Source: Patellaria atrata CBS 101060 (taxonomy: Eukaryota; Ascomycota; Dothideomycetes; Patellariales; Patellariaceae). From it: 64,000 nt of DNA. Positions 23,300-35,600 of the stretch are shown piece by piece; position 1 is the first letter of the stretch; the number at the start of each line of letters is the position of its first letter. The translations under genes were made by a program, and so were the position numbers. Under the pieces are notes generated by a model. The model ran no database searches. It saw nothing but the letters and a program-made list of their open reading frames with translations, and had not been told where the DNA came from. Location: NCBI GenBank assembly GCA_010093705.1, contig MU006098.1:758666-822665 (forward strand). Reading direction: 5' to 3'.

Positions 23300-25097
23300 T
23301 CAACCCTTCTCACCCCTTGACCTGACTCTCTCCAAGAACCCACCAGCCTCCCCAAGACCATCAATACTCGCCCTCCTACCCCAATTTCTCGGCTGTCTTT
23401 TCAAAAAAGCTCCCACCGCACCCAAATATCCTTCATGACGAAGAAAATACGCCTGTTTCTCGCCCTTGGACCAGAACTTTATGGCATAAGAAAGGGTATT
23501 CATCGTCTGGCGATGACCACCGATGAAGGAGCCGCCAAAGTATATATGCTCGAGGTTGTGGAGTTTAGCTTGAAGGTAGGCGATTTGACCGATGTTGTTG
23601 CTGTTGGTAAAAGTGAGTGAGTATATTGCGGTCTTCATGCAGGAGAGATATTGTAGTGGGAAAAGAGAGGCGTAGGTACCTAATAGCATACAACAAGCTC
23701 TTACTAATATCCTCCGGCCTAAACTTATCCTCCTCATCCGCATTACGATTATCTCGATCCACACCCCCCTCTGGCGCCCCATCGTCATGACTCCAATCTC
23801 CATTCGCAAGTCCCCCATGATCTTCCGCATACTGCTCCGCCTGATACTTCTTCCTGTAAACCTTACCGAACGTACTGGCAATGGTAGTCTTCGTGAGTCC
23901 AATTTTGCCATAATCCGTGCCGTAGATATCGCCAACGAGCATGTCGACATTGGTGTTGTCTCCCTTTTCTGCCAGCGCGAGCATCTCGTCAAAGTTGCGG
24001 GCGCCGGTGAGGATGCCGAGGAGACCCCAGAGTGTGCCGCCCCCGAGCGCAGTACCGCCGACACGCTCGTAATTGCGAGGAGAGGAAACTTTGATCATGG
24101 AGACGCCCGAGCCGATGTTCACGAGGAGATAGGGGTAGATGTCGGGACGTGGGGGTAGGAAGGTGGGAGGAAAGGTTTCGGAATAGGTAAAGACCTCGGA
24201 AGGGATTTCGGTGATGAAGAAGTCGAGACCTAGATAGTTGAATCATAGTTAGCTCTGTAAATAGTATGGATATATTGAACGTAGTATTGAGGGGTGGGAG
24301 AACGGGATCCGGTTTGTTGGCATACCCATAATAAGACACTCCATCTCATCTTCCCTCAATACTTTAACACCTAAAGCTTCCTTGATCTGCTCATAAAACT
24401 TGAAAGCACCTCCACCTGTAGCCATAACGCAAAGTTCCGCAGCACCAGACCCATTCGAGGCATTGTATTTCCGTTGCAGTTGCTTCATAAACTCGAAGCA
24501 TGCGTTAATCTTAATGGTCTCAAACTTGAGAAAGTTGAGTCGACCACCAGGAGCACTGACTTGAGGGCCGAAGATAGCCTTGTGGGAAGTAGCAGAGGGA
24601 TTGGTAGCGGAAGGAGCCAAAGATGTCGATGGTTCGCGGGAGAAGTAGACAAGTTTTGCTAAAGATCCACCTATCTAAATACTCACAAAATATCGTCAGC
24701 GAATGTTCCTATAGATTATGGTAGTATATATCAAATGCGCTCCCTCTATTTACTAAGGGTATGGTTAACCTACATCAACAGCAATATGGCTAACAACCGC
24801 AGTCTGATTCGGAAGTCTAATATTACTATCAAATTTCACATCTCCGTCTTCTCCATTCTTCCAGTCTTCCCCTCCTCTTGGGCTGACTCCATCCTCATTA
24901 TCTACGATAAATGCACCCTCGACGTTGATATATACAGAGCCCGGTTGCCGAATAGCACTTTCAATATCTGCGTTTGAGGAAGCATGCGGACGCTTTAATA
25001 GAGGACGCAATGCTAAACTCGAGGAATTGGTACGAATTCGCGAAGACTCGGGTTCCGAAGCATTATGAGAGTTGGAAGGGGGTCTGTCGTCTGTCAT
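23300..25097 (-). CDS. CAB1: pantothenate kinase (eukaryotic, fumble type)
   Basis: Phosphorylates pantothenate, the first and rate-setting step of coenzyme A synthesis in the cytosol. Exons 25097-24770, 24670-24326, 24229-23680 and 23600-23300 sum to 507 aa in phase. Seen: [15 protein letters not shown] leader typical of fungal PanK, the ATP-site strand [17 protein letters not shown] made by the first splice, [36 protein letters not shown], the [11 protein letters not shown] loop, and [10 protein letters not shown] near the C-terminus. An in-frame ATG at 25187 would add 30 residues; I prefer 25097 (MTDDRPPS). A low-complexity acidic insert follows the [10 protein letters not shown] segment. 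Confidence 0.93.
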
Positions 25098-25590
25098 GGT
25101 CCTTGGGGTGCAGAAGGAGTGCAGTAAGGGACGGAGTGGGGTGGGGCCAAGGGGCGGAACCGGAGAGCGGAGGGAGAGAGAGATCACGATGGAGGTGGTC
25201 TCTCCATCTCCAGCGAAGCAGAAGAACAGGTTATGGTTTTAAGTTCATGGCATTGATTTACGATCAAAATGTTTGGCAAAGGTGTACCACCGGTCCACTA
25301 GGTAGACTATATACTACAACTCCACCAAATATTACGTCGGTGGAACAGGTAGATCAGTTTCAAAGTTCTCCAGTCAAGCTCCGTCGATCCGGATGCGTAA
25401 CAATTGAACAGAACATGAATGGAAACAATACTTAGATGAAGATAATAGGGCAGTGTATATTGCTGTAAAGGCATAGGGGTATATACCCACCGGTAGTACG
25501 CCGAAGTTCAAACGAAAGAACCACCCCCTGCGCCATAAAATAACTAAACACAACCCGGACAACAGCTCATTGGAGCAATCGTTGATACGT
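25098..25590. other. intergenic, promoter of pantothenate kinase
   Basis: Roughly 490 bp between the tandem minus-strand genes, holding the 3' end of the telomere-binding protein gene and the promoter of the kinase gene. Nothing else recognised. Confidence 0.5.
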
Positions 25591-28256
25591 TTAAGGACCA
25601 TAGTAATGGAATCCACCCTGTACAAGTTTATTTTTCAGCTTAGGACCAAGAGAAATGTACTCAAAATTCTTCGGCAATGTCACACCAGCTCTGAAGACAG
25701 TATCAGTAACAGTTATATGGAAGGACACGGTAGCGAAGCATTTTTAGAAGGAGAACTCACTTGATATAATCCATTTTCATATTCCTCGCCTTGTCCTTGA
25801 GATCCACTTGGCTGCGACGGCTTAATTTGGATTCATGATCTTCTTCTCCTGAGTCATCAAGCTCATCGTCCGTAGATTTGATCAACGCCCAACTACATCC
25901 GAGTTCCTCAATGTACTTCATCAAAGCATCTACTTCTTCATCAGTCCATCGCTGTCTCCCTTTTGGTTGCATTGGGTCGTTTCGTACAAGTGGTTGGGAT
26001 GCGACGCGAGCTTTTGCTATTTGGTTTACACTTCGATAGCCATTCGCCTCTTGAATCGGCTGGATCCTTGGCGAGATAATTACAGCGCTGAGTTCTCTTC
26101 GCTTTCGGTTCGGTGACGATTCAGGGCGTGGCGTAGAGGGGACCCGTCGGCGAGGAACAGGTGCATCTTTTCGACGAGCATTGTGATTAGTGACTGTAGT
26201 ATCCTCTTGGAACCCTTCATCTTCCGACACGTCATCCTCATCCTCGTCCTCGCGTCTTCTTTTTCCACTTGGTTCACTACTAATTTGGACAACTTTTGGA
26301 TTAGCTTCAATCTCTTCTTGGGTGGAAGCCTCGCTCCAATCCACTCGCTGCGCATTAGCTTGTCGGTCTATAAAAGAACGATTTTGCGGATTTCGAACTT
26401 TCCCAGCGCGGTTCTCCTTATTTTCTTTACCCATCTGACGAATCCGAGACAAACGCTCCTGTGCCGTGGACTGAACCAGATCTAGTTCAAGTTCTTCTAT
26501 TTCCTCGGGTGGATAAGAGATAATAGCATCTTCAATATCATCTTCCACCAATAGTATGTAATCATCGAGAGGGGCATCTAAGTCTTTACCTTCCCCAGGG
26601 TTCTCCTGTGTTATTTCAGAAGGCCGAGCGAATTGTCCAGAGTTACGGGTCCGCTCCTTTAGTTGTTGCATTAGATCCTTGTTGAAGCTGAAAGTTGTTA
26701 AAATAAATGTTGGATTTAGTCATAAGACGACTTACAATTTCGGAGCATTATCAGAGCGCTTTCCACCTTGTCTGGTTGGGGTAACCTTGATGTCACTGGT
26801 GAACGACGACCTCGCGCTCCCCATTTGACTAAGCTTAGTCTCCAGTTCATCTGCTATAATCTCAATGCCCCCCTTATCTTTGATCGCATTGGTTAATTCA
26901 TGGTTGCGTTCTCGTACCCACTCAAGTACGCTATAGGAAAAGTCCTCCCATGAGAACTCCTCCGAGAGGGATTCTAGACTGGTTTGAGCATCTTCGCCAT
27001 CCATGAAATGTCCTCGAATAAAATCTATACGCTGCATGATCTGCTGTCTAAATGAGTTTGAAAGTTCATCGTCCTCATCTTCACCTGGTGTGCTTTGTAA
27101 ACCACGAAGTTTACCATTCTGAAAGCTGTCTTGATACTCTGAGAGGCCGTCTGTCTTTTCAGCTGGCGGCATAAAGAACATTCGAGCAATGTGATCATCT
27201 GGATTGAAATTGGAACTCTGTTGGTGCTTGGATAACAACTGAACAGTAACTTGCGTTAATATGTCCAATGCAACCGAAAAGGTCAGGTCTCGAAGTGTAC
27301 TACTTCCTGTATAGCTCTTCGAGTCTGGTTCGGAGAACGACGTCAAAAAGTACTCGGGGAAGCCAGTGTGCAAGTCACTCAATGCGGAAGCCCTCGATTG
27401 ACGACTAGTATGGCTATTCAGTATCCTTAGAGCAATAGATGCTAAATTTGCTTTATAGAAGATTTCATCTGGTCTCCAAGGTCCATCATTAAGTGTTGTA
27501 AGGGAGTTTATACGGAACAACGCTCGGAGAAGTCGGTCGCGGTTAACGTACTCAAGACCGCCCAAAAAAATTTCCAAAGTTTGCTGAAAAGCAAGGGAGC
27601 GGCGCGAGATAGTCTTGTTCCATTTTGAGCCCGGAGTACGAATATCATTCAGGCGGTGCCTCAAATCGCCAGTCTCAGGAACAACGAGTTCGAGGACGCG
27701 ATTCGCACCGGAGAGAAGCTCGCGAAGAATATCTGGGATAAGATCCGGATCAATTAGTTCGGTATACTGGGCCGTGGATGAGATAGCGGTTGTTCCCGAT
27801 ATATTCGAAATTCGATGTGACGTGTGAAGGTTCTCTTTATTCCTTTGCTTAATGGGCATTGGTTCAGAAGCAGCTGCTTGTACTGTGATGGAACCGGCTG
27901 GTTGCGACAAAGGGTTCTCTTCAAGAGTGGATAACTCTGCTGTATCTAAGTGTTAGTACCCGATAGGATAGGGTCATCAACGGAATAAGCGAGCATTGAT
28001 TAATACCTCCGCTGGTTGCCTTTTTCCCTAGCCGTCGCGGAGGTCTGGCTGATCCATTGCTTCGATTACTCTCGACGCTTCCTTGTCTTACACTTCTACG
28101 TGTCGCAACAATACTAAGCTCAGTTCTTTCTGGAAGGTCGCGACTTTGGCTTCTAGTTGTGCGAGACGTGACTGTCGGCGCAGGATTTGTATGCACCGTT
28201 ACTGATGAAGGTTGTGGAGTGCGGTTCGAGCGCCGTGTTGAGCGTGGTTTTAGCAT
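25591..28256 (-). CDS. TBF1: telomere repeat-binding protein with telobox Myb domain (Tbf1/TRF-like)
   Basis: Nuclear DNA-binding protein predicted to bind TTAGGG repeats at telomeres and in promoters. Exons 28256-28007, 27945-26736, 26687-25761 and 25690-25591 give 828 aa. The N-terminus is basic and Ser/Thr-rich. A helical block (about 125-400, from LIPDILRELLSGANRVLELV) fits the TRF-homology dimerisation region. A low-complexity acidic/basic linker with KRRRED and NRKRRE patches follows. The C-terminal Myb repeat begins GRQRWTDEEVDALMKYIEE and ends with VDLKDKARNMK, the telobox signature. Two acceptors 6 nt apart (exon 2 at 27945 or 27939) both keep frame. The assignment to Tbf1 rather than another TRF-like paralogue is by domain order. 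Confidence 0.82.
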
Positions 28257-28962
28257 GACGCCAAACCAATGGAAGCTGACTGGCTAAGAGTTGTATAGCA
28301 ATGGACGTAGGAGCATTGAAGTTCTGGAGAAAAGAAGAAGAGAAGTTCCTGTGCTACGACTTGTTTTGATAGCAATGATACAGCATCGTTAGGGTTAGGG
28401 TTGGTTAGGGCTACTATTAGCGGTGAAATAGCCCATGTCTCCGCGCGGTCCCGTGATCAGCCACGTGATCTTCCCCTTTAGGATTTCCCCTTGTCTGATC
28501 TGCCCTCGGATATTTCTACCTTGGAGGTATATTATCCTTATCGATTTCTAAGGTCTTAGAACCTCATATCGAGTGCTGGCTCTCCCCCGTTATTATTGTG
28601 AGAGTTTTGTGTACATTTATTAAAAAAGAAAAGTGTTTAAAATATTTTGTTAACGTTAGGTTGCCACGCAGCCTCATCATTGCGGTTAGCCCCAGGACCG
28701 AACCCTAAAACCGCAAGTTGACATTCGAGATGAAGTAGCCCCCATACCTCGTATTATTAACATTTTCCACCTCCTGGACCTTACGTATCTCTCCACAACT
28801 CTTACCTCTCACTTGACCAACTACTTCCGCTCTTTTTAATACCTTTCTACTATAATCCGTTCAGTGTAAAGGGATTTCACATCAGCTGAAACAAGCCGTC
28901 TAGCCGGGCAATCGTATTTCTTTTGCGCTCCACTTTAAGAGGCGTCATTCAGCACACGCACC
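28257..28962. promoter_or_regulatory. divergent promoter TBF1 / GDT1
   Basis: The 706-bp gap contains the telomeric hexamers described separately, a palindrome-like CAGCCACGTGATC near 28458 with a CACGTG E-box, and AT-rich stretches around 28620-28660. No coding frame. Confidence 0.55.
28389..28410 (+). promoter_or_regulatory. TTAGGG repeats upstream of the telomere-binding protein gene
   Basis: TTAGGG-TTAGGG-TTGG-TTAGGG, three telomeric hexamers in 22 bp, 133 bp upstream of the minus-strand start at 28256 and in the shared promoter with the Gdt1-type gene. A single CCCTAA lies at 28703-28708 in the same gap. This is the known recognition sequence of Tbf1/TRF-type Myb domains, so autoregulation is plausible. 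Confidence 0.7.
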
Positions 28963-30685
28963 ATGAAATTCAGGAGACGACACTCTCCGTTATTAATCCT
29001 ATTACTTTCTACTCTAGCTATATCGCGCGCTATTGATATTGAAGATGTAGCAGACAAGACTTCTTTACAACAAGTCGCTCGAGACGCCTACCCCCCAGTT
29101 GCTACCTTGCCTGCACTATCTACCACCACGAGATCTGATGTAGGGACGAAAGATGCTCCTGTAGATGGTCAAGATGGTAAACCCCACGCAGGGCCATGGG
29201 TTGACGGCTCCACAGAGAAGCCTACAAAATTAAGCCCTGCAGTTGAAGACTTGGGATCAGACTCTACAGAGAGGACAAAACCCATACCGCTTTCAGATTT
29301 TAATGAAATGGATCCAGATGAAGCTAAAGAAGCTCTTAGGGGCTCTCCTAACCCTGACGGGGTTATGGATGACCTGAACAGAGAAACACCAAGGAAAGGG
29401 ACTACTGGGACAGAGGGGGGAGTAAGTGAGAAGGAAAGGGAAAGAAAACAACAAGAGGAGGAGTCTGGCACAAAGATTGATAGAATTCCTGATCCCCCGA
29501 AGGAGGCGCCTCCACTACCCCTCAGTGAGCAGGAAAGAATAGGGCTTGATGATGAGGAAGATGAAGATGAGGAGAGGCCAAAAGGTGCTGTGGGGCTAGA
29601 GGTATTTGCAGACCACAGCGTCCAACCAAGATATATAACTTATGTGGTGCTAATATTCAAAACCATAGAAACCCGCAGATCTCCCTGATAAGACCCACGA
29701 TATCCCCCTACCAGTTCCCCCAACACTACCAAATGATGAGGAACAAGGGACTACTCCCAGTACACAAAAACCGACCTCTGATGAAGAAGATCCCTCGGGA
29801 GTTATCCAGCCGTTCCATTCCTTCGTACTCTCGTTAGCCATGATTCTATTTTCGGAAGTTGGTGACAAGACCTTCCTTGTAGCCGCCCTTATGGCTATGA
29901 GACATCCTCGTCTGGTGGTTTTCTCCGCTGCGTTCTCTGCTCTTATTGCCATGACAGTGCTCTCAGCCGTACTGGGACATGCAGTTCCAACACTTCTTCC
30001 AAAACGTCTTACTAACCTTGCAGCGGCCATTCTCTTCTTTGTCTTTGGAGCAAAGCTTCTACGCGAAGGTCTTGCAATGAGCCCTGATGAGGGCGTAGGT
30101 GCGGAAATGAAAGAGGTCGAAGAGGAACTTGAAGAGAAGGAGCACCTCGCGCGCAGAAACAGCAGAAGACGATCATCCATCTCCCCGTACGCCCTTGAGG
30201 CCGGAAGAGGTCGCAAGTCCAGATCACATAATACCGGTCTCTCTGCTCCGCGCAGTCCTTCGTCCTCCCCTTCACGATCACCTTCTCCGAATGGCAGTTC
30301 TGTCACCAATGCTATTAACGGTCTCAACAACCTCCTTTCTCTCTTGCTTAGTCCTGCTTGGGTCCAGACATTCATCATGACGTTTCTTGGGGAATGGGGT
30401 GACAGGAGCCAGATCGCTACTATAGCAATGGCGGCGGGTCAGGACTACTGGTGGGTGACCGGTGGTGCGATCAGTGGACACGCTGTTTGTACAGGTGTTG
30501 CTGTTCTAGGTGGACGTGCCATTGCAGGAAGAGTGAGCATGCGCATGGGTAAGCAGTTCCCCGCAGTCATATCTGTATAACTTTTTGATACGGCTACTAA
30601 TAGTAATATAGTTACTCTCGGAGGCGCAGGTGCTTTCCTAATCTTCGGTCTCATTTACCTAATTGAAACAATGTATTCCGAGTAG
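28963..30685 (+). CDS. GDT1: Gdt1-type Golgi Ca2+/Mn2+ transporter (UPF0016/TMEM165 family)
   Basis: Moves Ca2+ and Mn2+ into the Golgi in exchange for protons; needed for glycosylation and Ca2+ homeostasis in yeast and human relatives. Exons 28963-29601, 29669-30548 and 30612-30685 give 530 aa. Seen: signal peptide (residues 1-23), a long hydrophilic Pro/Asp/Glu-rich segment (about 24-250), then the two family signatures SEVGDKTFLVAALMAMRHPR and GEWGDRSQIATIA in two membrane blocks separated by a basic Ser/Arg loop. The last exon supplies the final membrane helix (GAFLIFGLIYLIE). The N-terminal hydrophilic part is much longer than in yeast Gdt1. Confidence 0.92.
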
Positions 30686-32719
30686 ACGACTTATTTCCGC
30701 CACGCATGCGTTTCTAGGATATCTCCTTCGTATTAAAGACGGAAAGAAGCATAAAGAGCGTGTTCGCCTGTTTAGCGTCGCTAGATGTCTGTATCACTTT
30801 CATACTAATTCTCTGTACTATATTTCATCATCGAAAAACTAGGAGTCAATGGTATGATTACGGACCGAGCGAACATGTACCAGTATTTGGACGGAGTTCT
30901 CTGCTGAGCGGGAGGACGTGAAGAATCTCTCGAGATTGCGTTTATTTAAGTAGTGATGTTTAATACATGATGACAGATCTTTTTCTTGAATCGAACTTCG
31001 AAATAACACCTGCAACCTAACTGGAATCGCGTATTGAATATGGACGGGGCTATTCCCCTGATTGATGGTGACTTACTCATTCGGCACATCACGTGTAGCT
31101 CTAAAATTAACCTACCGTAATTTAAATTCTTCCTTTTTCCATCTCGCGACGCAAATTCCCACATTTCAAAATTCCCCCCCAAACACTTGAAAGACACTTG
31201 AAAGTTGAAGAAAAACGAAAAAGAAGAATAAAAATTCCATCGGCAACGTTGCGACTCAGAAACCCATGTTCTAGACCCCGGTGGCTCTCAGCCCTTAACG
31301 GTCTGACCCGCTTGCCCCTGAGCAAAAGCGAACACGCTTTTCCTAGGTCTGCTCTTTTGGGATGCTCAGCTGCGCCCATAAAGATAATGGAGTTTGCAGT
31401 TCGAGTCTTCGATAAGGAGTAGAAATGCAGTGTATGCTGATAAAATGGACTACAAATGAGGCTAATTCTAAGTTTACTGGACGGTACAATTGCGATCCAG
31501 ACAGAGAAACTACTTGGAGATTGGAGGAATTGTTCAAGATTTGAGAGTTCTGCACGAACTTGAGGTTCTGAGATGCTTGGGATGTGTTTAAAATCGGGTT
31601 ACGGTGAGTGTGATTTGTTACCAGTTTGGGACAGAAGCTCATGCATCGTGTTTTTGACAGGAGCTTATCTGCTTATGCTGTCTATTATATAAGCTTTAAG
31701 GATGAATATTGACGCAGTTTCAGAGACCAACAAGCGAGAATTGTGATTCCGAGTCAGCAAGCTTTAGTGCTCTGCTGATTCAAACACACATGGCACTATC
31801 ACAAGTAATGGAGCACTTGTGAAGTTTCATGAACGAGGTGAACCAAATTCTGATGTCCAAATAGCTGGATTCTCCACGATCTAGCCACGAGGCTCCCTCC
31901 TACTTGGAATCATGTTCGGGAGCTTATGGTTATCCCGGACCCTCTAAACGACAATCTTGCACGAGAACGTCCTAAGAGCATGTCGAACTCAACCGGCATC
32001 AAAGGTGAATGTGTGCATAGCGCCCGTTGCGCGAATCCCTCGATCCGATATAGGGTTCTTCAGAGGGTTGTGCACAGTGCACTTCTCTTTTCGGAAAGAC
32101 AAGTCCCAAAGCGGTAGTCCGGGCGCGAAAAGCCACATCAAAACAGTTGTTCGGTGCGATTCGGCTCGTCACGCTTTGTCTCAAGCTCCCAGCTCGTGCT
32201 TGTTTCAAATCTTTTCGGCTTTGAGTTTCTCGTCTTCTGATGCTTACCCTTCATGGCGTAATAGGTGCTCTTTGATAGGCAGCTTCGATAGAGAGGCTGT
32301 CTAATAAGGGGGGCATGATTGGTCAGTTCTTCTTTTGTTGCTCTACCGTATCTTAGCGCTTCGACACAAGAGCATTACTGAGGAAAATGTTGTCAAGGTC
32401 AGTACCGTAAGTCAGGTACCGAAGTACCACTATCTCCTCGATTTCAGTCTTCCATATCAATGAACGCACAGCATAGGGGTGAAGAAGGGGGATAGATATA
32501 TGGACACCTTCCCATCCTTGCTATCTAATTCCTCTCCCCTTCGCATTTTACTATCTCTTACTTTCTCTTCCTCTTCCCGGTATCTCGAGCATAGTTTTGC
32601 TCATCCACTCATTAGAAGGATATTGTCGATTGTACAATATCATACTGGCATAGTTCCAGTTCTTACACTCGTTCATTTCATTTTTACAATAATATCCATA
32701 CACCCTAATATATTTCACC
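30686..32719. other. intergenic, no gene seen
   Basis: Two kilobases without a convincing frame on either strand. A pyrimidine-rich stretch at 32500-32590 and the TATA-like sequence near 32700 belong to the peroxidase promoter. Confidence 0.5.
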
Positions 32720-33907
32720 ATGAAGTTCACCACCATCTCTTTACTTCTCCCTTCCCTCCTCCACTCCGCAGCAGCATGGCCACATATGTCCTCCGACTCC
32801 ACCCTCTCCCACATTCACCATAAACACCACCACGCCGACTTCCTCTCCGAGCTGAGCAAGCGAATCGCATCCCCCGAACCCCAACCCCAAAGCGGTAACG
32901 ACGGCGACGACAGTCCCGGGCCCCTAATTGGCGACCTCGTCAACGGCGCAACTACCCCCGTCGGCCGCTCCGTCACGAACATCCTCCAGGGGACTGAGTC
33001 CGCCGAATCCCACGAAGCAGGATACCGCCCGGCCCCCTTCATGAGCCGGGCCTGCCGCAAGGACACCTGCTGCATCTGGTCGCACATCTCGCGCGCCTTA
33101 ACCGCGTCATTCACGGGCCGCGGAGGCCGATGCAACAAATGGGCGCGTGCCGCCATCCGTCTCGGCTTCCACGACGCAGGGACATGGTCAAAGAGTCTCG
33201 CATCAAGGGGCCAGGACTTCGGAGGCGCAGACGGATCCATTGTCCTCAGTGGACAGGAAAAGGGGAGGCCGGAGAACAAAGGCCTCGAGGAGATCATCGA
33301 GATGGCGCGGCGCTGGCAGCGGATCTATGGGGTAGGCATGGGGGATCTGATACAATTTGCCGCCATCCACGCCGTGGTTACCTGTCCGCTCGGTCCACGA
33401 ATCCGCTTTTTCGCCGGTCGGAAAGATAGCTCGCGGCCCGCGCCCGATGGGCTGCTACCCGGTGTCTTCGCCTCGGCTGACAGTCTCATCAACCTGTTTG
33501 AAGATAAGACGATCAGTCCGCACGAGCTGGCCGCGTTATTAGGCGCACATAGCACGTCCAAGCAGTTCTTCATCGATCCACGGAAGAGCGGGGCCCCGCA
33601 GGATAGCACTCCCGGGGTGTGGGACACGCTGTTTTACAACCAGACCACCGCGGGAAAGACGCCGAGCCAGGTATTCAAGTTTCAGAGCGATGTGGTACTC
33701 GCCCAGGATCCGAGGATCAAGAGCGAGTGGGAGAGCTTTGCGGGCCAGGGGGGCCAGGAGCATTGGAATGAGGATTATGCGAGGGCATATACGAGACTCA
33801 GTCTCTTGGGGGTGAATAATATTAATGGCCTTACGGAGTGCTCGAAGGTGTTGCCGGCGGCGAAGAGGGGGTTTAGAGCGGGGCCGATGGATTTATTTGA
33901 TGATTGA
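32720..33907 (+). CDS. secreted heme peroxidase (plant/fungal class II-like)
   Basis: Extracellular heme enzyme of the plant-type peroxidase superfamily, oxidising phenols or other aromatics with H2O2. Single exon, 395 aa. Signal peptide MKFTTISLLLPSLLHSAAAW; a His-rich and acidic propeptide ends at LSKR, a kexin-like site. The catalytic core starts about residue 105: distal helix with Arg and His in RAAIRLGFHDAGTW, Ca-site-like GGADGSI, proximal His in ALLGAHSTSK, and a late Asp-rich turn. Cys residues in RACRKDTCC and elsewhere fit the fungal disulfides. I do not see a clear Mn site or surface Trp, so calling it a ligninase is not supported. GC-rich coding sequence compared with its flanks. 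Confidence 0.88.
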   Translation: MKFTTISLLLPSLLHSAAAWPHMSSDSTLSHIHHKHHHADFLSELSKRIASPEPQPQSGNDGDDSPGPLIGDLVNGATTPVGRSVTNILQGTESAESHEAGYRPAPFMSRACRKDTCCIWSHISRALTASFTGRGGRCNKWARAAIRLGFHDAGTWSKSLASRGQDFGGADGSIVLSGQEKGRPENKGLEEIIEMARRWQRIYGVGMGDLIQFAAIHAVVTCPLGPRIRFFAGRKDSSRPAPDGLLPGVFASADSLINLFEDKTISPHELAALLGAHSTSKQFFIDPRKSGAPQDSTPGVWDTLFYNQTTAGKTPSQVFKFQSDVVLAQDPRIKSEWESFAGQGGQEHWNEDYARAYTRLSLLGVNNINGLTECSKVLPAAKRGFRAGPMDLFDD

Positions 33908-34991
33908 GGTGGGATGTAGGTTGGATGGTCTGATGTAGATAGGAGCCCCTAGACTTTATGAAGCTGAAACCTTGGGTCACCTTGACCTAAGATAAAAAAG
34001 CTCACATCATTTGCGTGGCATGTCCCATAAATATGATCAGGTAGTTATAAGGATAATAAGATAGAGATAACCAGCTTTCTAAGGTAAGGTAAATTCGTTC
34101 ATTACTGATCCCGCTCGTGCCCATCTCTGATTTAGAGTTGACCCAATGGACTGGCTTATGAGACAACTTCTCTAAGGTATGAACGGTTAACAGTAAGGTA
34201 TTCTTGAATTGGAATATCCTGTCATAAGTGTTATCCGAACGGCCGGCCAGAGCTAACCGGTGAGACGTTTAGCCATTCGGCCCGCGGCAGAGTACCCGAC
34301 GAGCTGTTCGGCAAGAACTACAACCCGTTTCTTCCTCATCAATGAATACAGATATGCTGCTGTTTTGGAACATTTGTCGTCGTCGTACATATCACTTTTT
34401 ATACACATATAAAGTGAATGATAGGGTCACATTTATTCCCTCCAAGTCGTGCAAATAAGGAATTCGTAAACACGCAGATGTGCGAGTGATTCCGCCTTTT
34501 CTTCTGACTTGCGTAAAAGAGCCACCATTCCTAGTGATATACCCTCTGATCCTATGGATACTAATATCAAATGAAAATATTCTGTTGTCAGTAGATGACC
34601 TTAATTTAATTTGTTCATTCGCATGCTGTAATTAACGAGCAATGGGACAAGTGACTAGTATGAAAACCACCATCATGGAGGGAGTCCAGAATTGAGAAAG
34701 GATTTTTATTGTTTGATATAACTGGAGAGTTTAAGGGAAAACCACCCGCACTTGTTTTAGGCAATAGACTTCCATAGAACCGGGAATGAGTGTGCTTCCT
34801 GGCGGGAAAACGCATCTGATGTCGATCAACATCCTTCTTGTTTGTTTAATTCAATTACCCATTTTAATAGATAACGATTATACATACCATCAGTTTCATC
34901 AAGTACATAGAGATATCTCTAGGTAGAATGGATATGTGATTCCAGGTACCAAAACACCCTTACAACATTGCCGCATGAGTTTGATGATCCT
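33908..34991. other. intergenic, no gene seen
   Basis: About 1.1 kb, AT-rich, no frame with coding character. Confidence 0.5.
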
Positions 34992-35600
34992 TCACTCAAT
35001 TTTGAATCCATCGATAAATCTCTTCACGGATTCACCACGCATCTCCCTTTCGGCTCGTGCTCTAATCATCTCAGGGCCCTCAGTTATTGCAGACTCGTTG
35101 TCAGATCCGTTCGCGCCCGTTTCTTTTTCACATTCCAGTAGCGCGCGCATTGTATCCCTACTTCGACGTTCTTTCCTCAACTTTGGACGACGCAGTGACG
35201 CTTCGACCCAACGCGCAAAATCTTCATATGCGATATCCCAGTTGTGCTTTTGATTAAACCTATTGCATTCAGCCATGTGCTTCTTGACAAATCGGGAACA
35301 GCGTGGGGATCGTAGAGGTTCTCGATGAGTCTTGTTTCAATCGCTTTCAACTTGTCTTATTGTTCTTTCGTCACTTCTTTATAATCATGCACTCCATACA
35401 TGGGGTCCGTCTGATTTGGTCCCCATAGCTGTGTAGAAAGTTCTTCGTCCCCAAAACCCGCCTTATGAGCAAGAACCATCACTTTCCACATCTTCCTCAT
35501 AGACAGTTCATCGCTCGGTTTATTGGGCTCCGCATTGAATCTCGCATCGGGTCAATGGGTCCTCCATACCACTTGAGCTTTTTCTTGCTCTGATTGACTT
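34992..35600 (-). pseudogene. broken coding remnant, family not recognised
   Basis: Minus-strand frames carry protein-like sequence: a 3' part with NQKHNWDIAYEDFARWVEAS and a 5' part with MWKVMVLAHKAGFGDEELST. They lie in different frames with several breaks between them, more than introns explain easily. I do not recognise the family and cannot say whether it was a host gene or part of a mobile element. Confidence 0.45.
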
